The notes under the pieces were generated by a model. The model was not told where the DNA came from, did not search any database, and was given only the letters and a program-made list of their open reading frames with translations. A DNA stretch of 5,788 bases. It comes from Deltaproteobacteria bacterium (GTDB taxonomy: Bacteria; Desulfobacterota; Desulfobulbia; Desulfobulbales; VMSU01). Every line of letters begins with the position of its first letter. Within the stretch, counting starts at the first letter, position 1. The translations under genes were made by a program, and so were the position numbers. The stretch lies in contig JAJSAA010000297.1 in the NCBI GenBank assembly GCA_024274995.1, positions 1 to 5,788 of the forward strand, given 5' to 3'. This document shows positions 1 through 5,275 of this stretch, one piece after another.

Positions 1-393
1 AAGTATAAGGCGCAGTTGGCCGAGACTCAGTTAGCGCTGGAAGCCAGGAAGCCGGATAATAATGGCAATGGTGATGAAGCCGCCGCAGCCCTGGCTGAGG
101 CTGGGGAGCGAATCAAAATTCTGGTAGAGGAGTTAGAACAGCTCAAGGCGCAGAAGACAGATATTGCCGTTGAGAAACGTCATAAATTACAACATGATAT
201 CAGCGTTTTTCAACAGGAAATAAAAGATCTGCAAGCCGAGATAACCTTTTTAAAGGGCGAGGTAAAACGCCTGCGGGAGGCCAATAACAATAATGATCAA
301 CTTCCTGATGATTATATTGTCTTGAGTGACAGCGGTCATCTGCTGCCCGGTTCCGTGGCCCGGGCCTTTATGGAATCAGGCAAAGAGAATTAG
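1..393 (+). CDS. C-terminal part of a coiled-coil protein of unknown function (5' end outside window)
   Basis: The frame is open to the left edge and ends at TAG 391-393, giving the last 130 residues. I do not recognise the family. What can be seen is a long, highly charged, heptad-like segment rich in Glu, Lys, Leu and Gln (about residues 28-98 of the visible part), typical of a coiled coil, preceded by an Asn/Gly/Asp linker (NNGNGDE) and followed by a run of Asn and a short non-coiled tail containing DDYIVLSDSG. A TTG at 16 is in frame but is probably not the start, since the frame continues upstream without a stop. The gene converges on gspD, with only 26 nt between the two stop codons and no terminator hairpin. 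Its TAG has no nearby backup stop: the next in-frame stop is another TAG at 508-510, and the first TGA is at 736-738. TAG therefore seems to be a true terminator here. A role in secretion is not indicated by the sequence. Confidence 0.75.
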   Translation, partial: KYKAQLAETQLALEARKPDNNGNGDEAAAALAEAGERIKILVEELEQLKAQKTDIAVEKRHKLQHDISVFQQEIKDLQAEITFLKGEVKRLREANNNNDQLPDDYIVLSDSGHLLPGSVARAFMESGKEN

Positions 394-419
394 TTTCCGC
401 CTTTAACTCACGTCTGCAC

Positions 420-1808
420 TCATTTTTCCAACTGCTGGCGCAGGCCGCTGAGCTTTTCTTTAAAATTCTTTATATACTCATCCAACACATCTTCCGAAGA
501 GATCACGTAGGGCGTTACCATTACCATCAGCTCGGTTTTGCTCTTCTTAATGGTTTTGGTTTTGAACAGCCAGCCGAGACCGGGGATATTCTTCAACAGG
601 GGAATACCGCTTTCGTTGTTTGTCTCATTATGGGAGATAAGACCGCCCATGAGGATTGACTGGCCGTTTTTGACTGCCAGTTTAGTCTTGATCTCCTTGG
701 TGGAGATGGTGGGCGAGTCAATGCCGCTGGTGGTTTGATCCTTTACTGAACTGACTTGCTGGTCGATATCTAAGAGGATAATACCGTCATTGTTTATGCG
801 GGGCGTAACTTTTAAAATAACGCCGGTATCCTTATATTGCACGGTACGGTTGGAGGTGGTGCTGCTGGTGGTATCGCTGGTTTCGCTGGTGATAATTGGT
901 ACCTGCTCGCCAACATTTACCGTGGCTGTCTCATTATTCAAGACTAAAACCTGCGGTGAAGAAAGGACGGTGAAATTGTTATTGGTGGCCAGAAAATTAA
1001 ATAATTTAAAGATGTCGGTCTGATCATCAAAGGCCAGATTGAATTTCATCCCATCGGTTTCATTAAAACTTATACCGCTACCATGAATCTTAGCGGCGTT
1101 GTTTTTCAGAGCCCATTCCACCCCGTATTTCAGGTTATCATCTAAGGAGACCTGGGCCACCATAACCTCAATTAAGACCTGCATAGGCATATTATCAAGA
1201 CGTTCCAGGAGCCTTCTGACCCGTACGTAATCGGGGTACAGACCGCGGATCATGATAACATTGCGGCTATCATCGGGGATGAGGGCCGGTTCTCCGGAAA
1301 ACTGCATGGAGGCGGCGTTAAGGCCGGGGCGGGATTTTTTAAATATTGTTGGTTGCCGCATGCTCTTGCCGGTGCGTATCGAGCCGGGCGGGGTCATGCG
1401 TTTGTTTTTGCTACTGCTGCGGGAATTGTTTTGCACCACTTTGCCGGAAATCAGAGAGGACACCAGACTGGCCAGATTTGAGGCCACGGAGTTTCTGACA
1501 TTATAGATATAGATGGAGTCGCGGCCGGCGGTGGGAGCCCGATCTAACTCCTTAACCCATTTTATGGCGGTTGCCACCAGGCTCTTGTCGTAGCCGATAA
1601 TAAGCAGGGAGTTGACCCGCTCCAGGGGGAGGATCTGCACCCCCTCAAAGGACTTTTTGTTGACCTTTAAGGCCTTTAGAACCTCCACCAGCTCATCCCG
1701 CAGATCAAAGAGCGGGGCCTGCTTCACCCGTACCATTTCGACTACGAGAGAGGATAGAGATGAGACGTCGAGGCGGGATAATATCCGCAGGGCGTCAATA
1801 ATCTTACT
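420..1808 (-). CDS. gspD: GspD C-terminal open segment: end of N1, N2, N3 and the secretin domain
   Basis: This is the frame after the TAG; its first ATG is at 1736 and it ends at TGA 420-422. It contains the last N1 helix, N2 (APLFDLRDELVEVLKAL to WVKELDRAP), N3 (SIYIYNVRNSVASNLASLVS) with a Lys/Arg/Ser-rich insertion of about 38 residues (full-length numbering roughly 377-414), then the secretin core: QVLIEVMVAQVSLDD, the gate region VGEQVPIITSETS followed by a Ser/Thr-rich loop, VILKVTPRIN, the signature SGIPLLKNIPGLGWLF and the strand TELMVMVTPYVI. The last 25 residues are a charged helix resembling an S domain. No Shine-Dalgarno precedes ATG 1736, and a product started there would have no signal peptide. 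Independent expression of a working channel from this segment is therefore unlikely. Confidence 0.9.
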   Translation of the reverse strand, partial: SKIIDALRILSRLDVSSLSSLVVEMVRVKQAPLFDLRDELVEVLKALKVNKKSFEGVQILPLERVNSLLIIGYDKSLVATAIKWVKELDRAPTAGRDSIYIYNVRNSVASNLASLVSSLISGKVVQNNSRSSSKNKRMTPPGSIRTGKSMRQPTIFKKSRPGLNAASMQFSGEPALIPDDSRNVIMIRGLYPDYVRVRRLLERLDNMPMQVLIEVMVAQVSLDDNLKYGVEWALKNNAAKIHGSGISFNETDGMKFNLAFDDQTDIFKLFNFLATNNNFTVLSSPQVLVLNNETATVNVGEQVPIITSETSDTTSSTTSNRTVQYKDTGVILKVTPRINNDGIILLDIDQQVSSVKDQTTSGIDSPTISTKEIKTKLAVKNGQSILMGGLISHNETNNESGIPLLKNIPGLGWLFKTKTIKKSKTELMVMVTPYVISSEDVLDEYIKNFKEKLSGLRQQLEK

Positions 1809-2558
1809 CTAAAAGTCGGAGATAATAAGGGTGTTTTGATCTGTCAGGTTATAGACCACCGACTGTTTGGAGAGGTAAGGCTCGATTAGTTTCTGGGCAT
1901 CGGCCGATGGCAGGTGCATTATTGGGACAATCTGGGTAATCAGGCGGGCGGAGGGCTTGAGTTCTCCGACCTGATTCTTGTTGTAGATGGCCGTGGGGCT
2001 GGGCTTACCGGCTACATATATATAGTAATGATCCCCCTCGTTGCGGATATCCAGACCGTTGATATTAAGGATCTTTTTGAAGATGACAAAGAGCTGGTTG
2101 GTGGGAATTTTTTTGCCGGAGCGGATGTTCACCGTCCCCTTTACCGCCGGGTCAATGATATAACTTATATTCAGGGTCTCAGCAATGACCTGGATGACCT
2201 CGTAGATATCGGCATTATCGAAATTCAGCATCACCCCTTCACCGGCCACGCCTGCGGTCTTTTCTTGCGGCTTCTGACCGGTCATGCTCTTTAAGTAGGG
2301 GTTGATGGTGTCCTCTTTGGATGATAAATCCCGGACATCAGGGCCGGGGGGCGGCTTCTTCAGCGCTGTTTTATTTTTTGATGACAGGAGAGATGGCTGT
2401 TTTTTACGGCCGGCGGTGGCCTTGTCTACTTTCTGGCTGATCTCGTGGAGATCCATCCAGGTCTGGTGTTGATCCAGGTTGTTGCCCTTGTAAGAGCAGC
2501 CGCTCAGCGGCAGCAGGGCCGCCATGATTATCAACAAAAATTTATTAAATATTTTCAT
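420..2558 (-). CDS. gspD: Type II secretion secretin GspD, whole locus, interrupted by an in-frame TAG at codon 250
   Basis: GspD forms the multimeric outer-membrane channel through which folded T2SS substrates leave the periplasm. Read through the TAG at 1809-1811, the locus is one uninterrupted frame of 712 codons ending in TGA, a usual length for GspD. Domains run in family order: lipoprotein signal (1-21), a long polar linker, N0 (about 107-185), N1 (about 205-270), N2 (about 277-340), N3 (about 346-450, with a basic insertion) and the secretin beta-barrel domain (about 455-690). The 24 codons between the TAG and the next ATG encode SKIIDALRILSRLDV and onward, exactly what is expected at the end of N1, so the two halves belong to one gene. 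The start ATG follows AAGGTGA. gspD is the last gene of the cluster, 38 nt after the gspC-like gene. Whether full-length protein is made depends on readthrough; otherwise the gene is a one-codon pseudogene. Confidence 0.93.
1809..1811 (-). other. In-frame amber codon (TAG) within gspD
   Basis: The codon context on the minus strand is GAC TTT TAG AGT AAG. Positions 2558 and 1736 differ by 822 nt, a multiple of three, so no frameshift is involved. One base change would give AAG, CAG, GAG, TCG, TTG, TGG, TAC or TAT. It sits at the junction of the last N1 strand (NTLIISDF) and the following helix (SKIIDALRIL), where most T2SS secretins carry a variable small or polar residue. The nucleotide after the stop is A. 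Confidence 0.97.
1809..2558 (-). CDS. gspD: GspD N-terminal open segment: lipoprotein signal, N0 and most of N1, ending at TAG
   Basis: This 249-residue segment is what is made if UAG terminates. It opens with a short basic start, a hydrophobic core and the lipobox LSGC, with Cys21 as the lipidation site. Ser follows Cys rather than Asp, consistent with outer-membrane sorting. Residues 22-106 are a polar linker rich in Lys, Gln and Pro. N0 follows, with VMLNFDNADIYEVIQVIAET and the typical ISYIIDPAVKGTVNIRS. N1 begins around ITQIVPIMHLPSADAQKLIEPYLS and breaks off at NTLIISDF, immediately before the second N1 helix. Alone it lacks N2, N3 and the barrel domain, so it could not form a pore. It might be exported as an inert lipoprotein. 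Confidence 0.9.
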   Translation of the reverse strand: MKIFNKFLLIIMAALLPLSGCSYKGNNLDQHQTWMDLHEISQKVDKATAGRKKQPSLLSSKNKTALKKPPPGPDVRDLSSKEDTINPYLKSMTGQKPQEKTAGVAGEGVMLNFDNADIYEVIQVIAETLNISYIIDPAVKGTVNIRSGKKIPTNQLFVIFKKILNINGLDIRNEGDHYYIYVAGKPSPTAIYNKNQVGELKPSARLITQIVPIMHLPSADAQKLIEPYLSKQSVVYNLTDQNTLIISDF

Positions 2559-2561
2559 ATT

Positions 2562-2568
2562 TCACCTT
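2562..2568 (-). promoter_or_regulatory. Ribosome binding site of gspD
   Basis: On the minus strand AAGGTGA lies three bases before the ATG at 2558, within the 38-nt gap between the gspC-like stop and gspD. It matches the anti-Shine-Dalgarno core (AGGTGA) and fixes this start. The ATG immediately begins a good lipoprotein signal peptide. No promoter-like element is evident in the gap, so gspD is probably transcribed with the upstream genes. Confidence 0.65.
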
Positions 2569-2596
2569 AATATGGAACTGTAACTCATTTGTTTTT

Positions 2597-3427
2597 TTAA
2601 CGCTCAAATGGCATTGGCGGCGCAACAGTGGGAATTGACTGCGGCGCCTGTCTGCGCCGTGCCACCCGGCTGGTATCGGGCTTGATTGGCGGCCTTCTGG
2701 TGATTATCAGCCGTCTGCCACTGCTCCGTCCGGTGGTCTGCGCCCTGGGACGGATGGTATTTGTCCTGCTAACCGGTACCTGCCGGGGTTCGGCCGGCCT
2801 GACAAAATGAGGCGTCTGCCGGCCGCGGAAGGTATAATGCCGCTTTTTATCTGGATCATATAATAATTTTTCTACCTTGTCGCCGTCCTTTTCAAAGATA
2901 ATTTTATCCGGGGTGATGGCTGTCACCTTATAGCCGCTTAATAGATCACCCTCTTTGACCTGCAGATTTTTTACTGCCGAACGATTCCGGGGGGGACGAA
3001 AGCGGTTCCGGGGGGTAAATCTATTTTGTGGTGAAGGCCGGAATCTGGTCTTGGGGGTCGGAATTGTCAGGATGGCCACTTTAAAATTATCGCCGATGAT
3101 GGAGCCGGTGTAAGTCACCTCGGAGATATCTGTTCGAATCCCCAGATCGTTGGCGGCGTTGAGCCTTTCGGCCGTCGTGTTGTCAGCGCCGGTCAGGCTC
3201 CGTTCCGGGTTGAAGAGATAGCCCTTTCCGAGGTTCGGCAGGGCGGCGGCCGCAGGAGGGGTGACGGCCGGGGGCTGGGCAGAGGGGGGCGGTATGACGG
3301 GCTTGTTTATCCGCCGCGCCGCTGTCTGCGGTTCGGCGATTTTGTTTTCCCGCCAGGTGGTGGCAATACTCCGCATCATGACAAAGACGGTGATGAACAA
3401 AATAGCGCTTATGGCGAGTTTTATCAT
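2597..3427 (-). CDS. gspC: GspC-like inner-membrane connector with Arg/Pro-rich insertion and tail
   Basis: GspC links the inner-membrane platform to the secretin by contacting its N0 domain through a periplasmic homology region (HR). This 276-residue protein has that layout: one N-terminal membrane segment (about residues 3-19), a Pro/Ala-rich periplasmic linker (42-62), then an HR/PilP-like beta domain (about 98-190) with VTYTGSIIGDNFKVAILTI, VKEGDLLSGYKVTAITPDKI and IFEKDGDKVEKLLY. The HR is split between its strands by an Arg/Asn/Pro-rich repeat (127-150). After the HR there is no PDZ or coiled coil, only about 85 residues rich in Arg, Pro, Thr and Ser (GRSSGRRLIITRRPPIKP). The start ATG overlaps the gspM stop as ATGA. 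Family assignment rests on the HR pattern and on position between gspM and gspD; a PilP-like name is the alternative. Confidence 0.78.
   Translation of the reverse strand: MIKLAISAILFITVFVMMRSIATTWRENKIAEPQTAARRINKPVIPPPSAQPPAVTPPAAAALPNLGKGYLFNPERSLTGADNTTAERLNAANDLGIRTDISEVTYTGSIIGDNFKVAILTIPTPKTRFRPSPQNRFTPRNRFRPPRNRSAVKNLQVKEGDLLSGYKVTAITPDKIIFEKDGDKVEKLLYDPDKKRHYTFRGRQTPHFVRPAEPRQVPVSRTNTIRPRAQTTGRSSGRRLIITRRPPIKPDTSRVARRRQAPQSIPTVAPPMPFER
2978..3049 (-). repeat. Short degenerate tandem repeat coding for R-F-x-P units inside gspC
   Basis: GspC residues 127-150 read as repeated TRFRPSPQ, NRFTPR, NRFRPPR, NRS. In the DNA the clearest copies are GATTCCGGGGGGG at 2983-2995 and GGTTCCGGGGGG at 3004-3015 on the plus strand, 21 nt apart, which is seven codons. 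The homopolymer tracts of seven and six G could be prone to slippage. The reading frame is intact. Confidence 0.7.
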
Positions 3428-4032
3428 CTTTTTGCACTCACTTTGCGGTCTCTAACCTTGGGCTTTGGCTTGGGCTTGGCCTGGCGGTAAAACCCCTTTA
3501 CCGCCAGGAAGACCTTTAACTGGTTGTTTCTGAAGGCTTTAAAGGTGAAATTATCTATCTTTAAGAAATACTTCGATTTGTAAACCAGGGCCAGGAATTT
3601 GACAAGATTATTCAGTCTACCAGTGAGCCTGATCTTCACCAGAACCTCACCATAAATCTTGTTTTTGCCCTGGTTTGACCTGTAGCTTGGCCTCAGCGAC
3701 TCAGGGCTTAAGCCGGCCTGCTGGAGAATATCCTGCAATTGGATCTGCATGGCCGAGGTAATTTCGCTGGCCGAATTTCCAGTAAAGAGATGGGCATCAA
3801 ATTGACGCTGACGACCTTCAAGCTCTTTAAGCTTATTTTTTAACCTATCTAAGTTTCTGGTAGTTGTCTGGTATTGGTCGAGCAGGGCCCGTTTGGTCTG
3901 GATACCCGTCATAATATCATCATACTTGCCGATGGCAAGCCTGCCGATATTTAAGACGGCGAGAAGTACGGCAATGGCAATAAGACCATTACGAGAGCGC
4001 AGTTGGCTCAGGATTTGACTGATCTGTTTCAT
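3424..4032 (-). CDS. gspM: Type II secretion assembly-platform protein GspM (PilO-like)
   Basis: GspM is a bitopic inner-membrane protein that pairs with GspL to build the assembly platform under the secretin. This 202-residue protein has a short cytoplasmic N-terminus, one membrane segment (about residues 15-34, GLIAIAVLLAVLNIGRLAIG), a periplasmic coiled coil (about 43-78, with NLDRLKNKLKELEGRQRQF) and a ferredoxin-like domain (about 88-182: ASEITSAMQIQLQDILQQAG, then YGEVLVKIRLTGRLNNLVKFL and LKIDNFTF), the usual GspM/PilO plan. The C-terminus is a basic, Pro-alternating tail (KPKPKPKVRDRK). The start ATG overlaps the gspL stop as ATGA, and GGAG lies eight bases upstream. Its own stop overlaps the next ATG in the same way, so coupled translation is expected. 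The T2SS assignment over type IV pilus PilO rests on the flanking gspK, gspL and gspD. Confidence 0.87.
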   Translation of the reverse strand: MKQISQILSQLRSRNGLIAIAVLLAVLNIGRLAIGKYDDIMTGIQTKRALLDQYQTTTRNLDRLKNKLKELEGRQRQFDAHLFTGNSASEITSAMQIQLQDILQQAGLSPESLRPSYRSNQGKNKIYGEVLVKIRLTGRLNNLVKFLALVYKSKYFLKIDNFTFKAFRNNQLKVFLAVKGFYRQAKPKPKPKVRDRKVSAKR

Positions 4033-5216
4033 GGAGTTATCTCCACGTTAAAATAGGTCTTGCCGCGCCGGCGGTTGGTGGACTTTAAACTGGCGGCTCC
4101 CACCTGCTGCAATTTTTCGGTCAAGGCGCTTACGTCTTCAGTATAACCCATAATTTCGACAATACCGGTTCTGGGATTAAACCTCAGCTGGTCAATATAG
4201 GAGGTCGGCGGCATGGCGCGGGTTAATTTGGTCAGGAAATCGATAAGATCAATGTTTTTACCGTTGCTTTCTATCTCGCGGATGGTCTTTTGTATTTTCT
4301 CTTCTCTGGCTTCCACGTTTCTCAACTCGTGAACCTTAGGCATGATATTTTCAATGGCCTGGTTAATATTTTTGTTGTATTGCCATAACTTATAGGTCTT
4401 GACCATCCCAAAGGCGAGGAAGGTGGCAATATTTAAAACCAGGAGAACGCCGATGACTATTTTCAGGTAGTCGGGCTGCCGGTACGAGGGCGGCAAAAGA
4501 TTATAGGACTTTAACAGGGGACGCTGTTCCAGGAGAAGGCGAGCGTCGAGATAATCAAAATAGGGCTTGGCCTCCGGTTCCGGTTCAACCGGCGGTGCCT
4601 CTCCCTCCCATTGCCTTAAGCGGTATATCTTGTCGGTGCGGCAGACCTCCACGGCCTCCTGGAAACTTGGCTCAGCGCTGCACAGCAGGCGGTCTTCGAG
4701 GTTGGTGCCGTTAAAAACATAGGCCTTCACAAAACGACCGGGCAGCAGCAGACCCCATTGGTTTTTGCGGTTCAGGCGGCAGACAAAGCGCTGGCTCTCT
4801 GGATAGAGACCGCTGACCTGAAAGCCCGCTTCAATCATCTCTTGGATATAGACATCAATATAAGCGCTCTGGACGGCATAGAGGGTGATCTGATAGCGTC
4901 CTGGAGCCCGTACCGCCTCAAAATTATACCAGGGGGTCTCGTCGTTGAAGGGGGTGGTGAGCTCCAGTTGATAACTTACCGCCTCTTTGAGATCAGAGGT
5001 ATCAAGGGGCAGTTCAAAGGCCTTGAAAAAAAGGAGCTCCTCAGCCACAAAGAGGGTAATTGTGTTAGTGGTAGCATTGGCGAATTTGATGAATTCGCCA
5101 ATGCTGCCGCCAATTCCCTTCTCGTCTCTGGCGATAAAGGCTGATTTCGCGCAGTCGGTGGGATGGCAGAGGGTTATCCCCTGTTTGCTGATGATTATTT
5201 CAACAGGTTCTTTCAT
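4029..5216 (-). CDS. gspL: Type II secretion protein GspL (degenerate actin-like domain plus PilN-like periplasmic domain)
   Basis: GspL anchors the secretion ATPase GspE to the inner membrane and partners GspM. This 395-residue protein has a cytoplasmic PilM/actin-like region (about 1-235, including VAEELLFFKAFELPL and an AVSYQLELTTPF segment typical of the family), an acidic Pro/Glu linker (about 204-218, PPVEPEPEAKP), a membrane segment (about 250-272, YLKIVIGVLLVLNIATFLAFG), a periplasmic helical stretch (280-318) and a PilN-like ferredoxin fold (about 324-394, IDFLTKLTRAMPPTSYIDQL and VEIMGYTEDVSALTEKLQQV). Its own frame has a TAA two codons before the ATG, so the start is this ATG or a later one. 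No good Shine-Dalgarno lies directly upstream; an 11-codon mini-ORF with one overlaps the start. Codons 38-48 form a perfect inverted repeat. The stop overlaps gspM. Confidence 0.93.
   Translation of the reverse strand: MKEPVEIIISKQGITLCHPTDCAKSAFIARDEKGIGGSIGEFIKFANATTNTITLFVAEELLFFKAFELPLDTSDLKEAVSYQLELTTPFNDETPWYNFEAVRAPGRYQITLYAVQSAYIDVYIQEMIEAGFQVSGLYPESQRFVCRLNRKNQWGLLLPGRFVKAYVFNGTNLEDRLLCSAEPSFQEAVEVCRTDKIYRLRQWEGEAPPVEPEPEAKPYFDYLDARLLLEQRPLLKSYNLLPPSYRQPDYLKIVIGVLLVLNIATFLAFGMVKTYKLWQYNKNINQAIENIMPKVHELRNVEAREEKIQKTIREIESNGKNIDLIDFLTKLTRAMPPTSYIDQLRFNPRTGIVEIMGYTEDVSALTEKLQQVGAASLKSTNRRRGKTYFNVEITP
4032..4045 (-). promoter_or_regulatory. Small hairpin covering the gspM ribosome binding site and start
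   Basis: On the minus strand UGGAG-AUAA-CUCCA forms a five-base-pair stem with a four-base loop. The 5' arm contains the GGAG Shine-Dalgarno, and the 3' arm ends with the A of the gspM AUG. Ribosomes finishing gspL at the overlapping UGA would melt it, so it fits a simple translational-coupling device. The stem is short and the role is inferred. Confidence 0.4.
5070..5108. repeat. Near-perfect inverted repeat inside gspL (14-bp perfect arms)
   Basis: The arms AGCATTGGCGAATT (5073-5086) and AATTCGCCAATGCT (5092-5105) are exact reverse complements separated by five bases (TGATG on the plus strand). Two further pairs flank a single mismatch at 5072/5106, giving 17-bp arms with one mismatch. It lies about 110 nt into gspL and codes for SIGEF-I-KFANA. 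In the mRNA it would fold into a strong stem-loop. There is no U-tract after it, so it does not look like an intrinsic terminator. Confidence 0.9.
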
Positions 5217-5248
5217 AAATTATTCGGGCCGGGCTGTAAACGGCCCAT
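5213..5248 (-). CDS. Putative 11-residue leader mini-ORF coupled to gspL
   Basis: In the gspK-gspL gap an ATG at 5248 opens a frame MGRLQPGPNNL that ends at TGA 5213-5215. This TGA overlaps the gspL ATG as ATGA, the same junction seen at gspL/gspM and gspM/gspC. AGGAG (5252-5256 on the minus strand) lies three bases before its ATG, a good Shine-Dalgarno, whereas gspL itself lacks one. It is in the same frame as gspK, 27 nt after the gspK stop. It could deliver ribosomes to gspL, or be chance. No peptide function is suggested. Confidence 0.35.
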   Translation of the reverse strand: MGRLQPGPNNL

Positions 5249-5275
5249 TGTCTCCTGTTTTCTGGCTCCCTGAGT

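Noticed and set aside
394..450. Possible terminator hairpin CTGC-TGGC-GCAG near the convergent stops
   Set aside because: Only four base pairs, inside the gspD coding sequence, with no adjacent T-tract. Too weak to call.
1737..1811. Frameshift as the cause of the split gspD
   Set aside because: Both halves are in the same frame (2558 and 1736 differ by 822 nt) and the bridge translates to expected N1 sequence. Only the TAG interrupts it.
1914..2294. Plus-strand open frame of 126 codons
   Set aside because: It lies entirely antisense to the N-terminal half of gspD, which has clear domain evidence. It has no recognisable motif and is a shadow.
2562..2588. Nine-codon ORF (MSYSSILR) just before gspD
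   Set aside because: It has no Shine-Dalgarno, and its TGA falls inside the gspD ribosome binding site. Unlike the gspL leader, it is most likely chance.
3183..3437. Alternative minus-strand frame of 84 codons at the start of gspC
   Set aside because: It overlaps gspC in another frame. The gspC frame has the membrane segment, the HR pattern and the ATGA junction.
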